44,162 nucleotides of DNA, taken from positions 1 to 44,162 of the forward strand of contig CAIQKM010000160.1 in assembly GCA_903872345.1 (NCBI GenBank). The letters run 5' to 3'. Positions within the stretch are counted from its first letter, which is position 1. The number at the start of each line of letters is the position of its first letter. Made by a program: the position numbers and the translations under genes. Below the pieces are notes generated by a model. That model did no database searches. It saw nothing but the letters and a program-made list of their open reading frames with translations, and was not told the DNA's origin. The stretch is from an uncultured Verrucomicrobia subdivision 3 bacterium. GTDB taxonomy: Bacteria; Verrucomicrobiota; Verrucomicrobiia; Limisphaerales; UBA11358. Below, one piece after another: positions 43,449 through 44,162 of the stretch.

Positions 43449-43470
43449 GGGGCGGGGGGATTTTTTGTTG

Positions 43471-43542
43471 GGAGTTCCGCCTTCAGGCGGTGGGGGGCAA
43501 GCTGGGACTCCAAACTACCGGACCGCCTGAAGGCGGAACTCC
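43471..43542. repeat. Perfect 20-bp inverted repeat
   Basis: GGAGTTCCGCCTTCAGGCGG at 43471-43490 and its exact complement at 43523-43542, separated by 32 bases. It is upstream of the L2 promoter and next to the R1 copy carrying the intron. Each arm is itself partly self-complementary. Confidence 0.85.
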
Positions 43543-43608
43543 GAAAAGGGGTAGCGGTTCGCAGACTTGGAGTGGGCGCATCCCGCTACTGTTCCTGAAC
43601 CGTCGAGC

Positions 43609-43721
43609 GTTCGGAGCGCCGGCTGGCAGCCGGCTTTGGGCGTTCGTTTTGGCAATAGGGGTGGAAAGAAACAACCGTGGGCGACGTTCGTGAGGTTTAA
43701 GCCGGTCGCAGACCGGCGCTC
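43609..43721 (+). repeat. Dispersed repeat R1, copy 3, cut by the intron
   Basis: Runs from GTTCGGAGCGCCGGCTGGCA through the core 'GGTGGAAAGAAACAACCGTG' to the terminal hairpin 'GCCGGTC-GCA-GACCGGC' and 'GCTC', where homology to copies 1 and 2 stops at the intron boundary. Confidence 0.85.

Positions 43722-44162
<441 letters not shown>

Larger units (their letters stand above)
42934..43453 (-). repeat. Leader block L2 upstream of the CE15 operon
   Basis: Inverted homologue of L1. On the minus strand it has TTGCAT / TATATT, the palindrome, 'CACCGTCACGG', the hairpin at 43325-43342, CTGGGAGACATGTCTCCCAG (43298-43317), the 'AATCAAGGCA' segments, 'CGGAGCGCGCCCGTCCTCGG' and 'GTTCGCGTATTTCGCGTATT'. 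It contains one full ~266-bp-type unit and part of another. It ends ~50 bases before the CE15 ATG, so both leaders read toward a carbohydrate gene. Confidence 0.82.

Noticed and set aside
27533..43453. A composite transposon bounded by inverted repeats L1 and L2
   Set aside because: No transposase or integrase is encoded between them, ends are not sharp, and the orientation is explained as well by two leaders facing their own genes. Kept only as an alternative.

Overview
The window looks like a chromosomal segment of a Verrucomicrobiota bacterium, probably near the Limisphaerales/Pedosphaera group. This is an inference. It rests on a pseudopilin with a C-terminal DG-type tail, several Tat-exported Gfo/Idh/MocA proteins, secreted proteins ending in a 'QAS..L..W...FYR' domain, TTG/GTG starts with few visible Shine-Dalgarno sites, and a very high load of dispersed palindromic repeats. 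No rRNA or tRNA gene was recognised.

Positions 1-25000 are mostly housekeeping genes in short operons. They include a half-length carB followed by a ParB-like gene, thiL with a CPBP protease, a HIT protein, a Tat oxidoreductase, a pseudopilin, and hisI with a small membrane protein and a large secreted protein. Next come a lipoprotein lytic transglycosylase, a hemX-like/hemA pair, an EF-hand membrane protein with nth and a lipoate/octanoate transferase, a secreted EEP-fold nuclease, a HAD phosphatase, a LOG-family protein, a GxxExxY protein set among palindromic repeats, and a lipid glycosyltransferase fused to a PHP domain.

Positions 25000-28400 hold few genes: an AT-rich pocket with a lipoprotein, an orphan and a small membrane protein, then repeat arrays.

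Positions 27500-43450 look like a carbohydrate-use region. On the plus strand a promoter-like leader precedes two Tat Gfo/Idh/MocA genes and then a P-loop NTPase/TPR gene pair. On the minus strand a homologous leader precedes a CE15-type glucuronoyl esterase, a GH78 alpha-L-rhamnosidase and a sialidase-like protein. An MFS permease and hemC lie between the two. Both leaders carry the same extended -10 element and the same 17-bp palindrome, which suggests the two units are controlled together.

The window ends inside the 5' ribozyme part of a group II intron that has interrupted a dispersed repeat. Two intact copies of that repeat lie elsewhere in the window.

The most interesting items are the paired palindrome-bearing leaders, the overlapping NTPase/TPR genes, the GxxExxY gene whose stop codon lies within a repeat, the intron-in-repeat junction, the glycosyltransferase-PHP fusion and the split carB.
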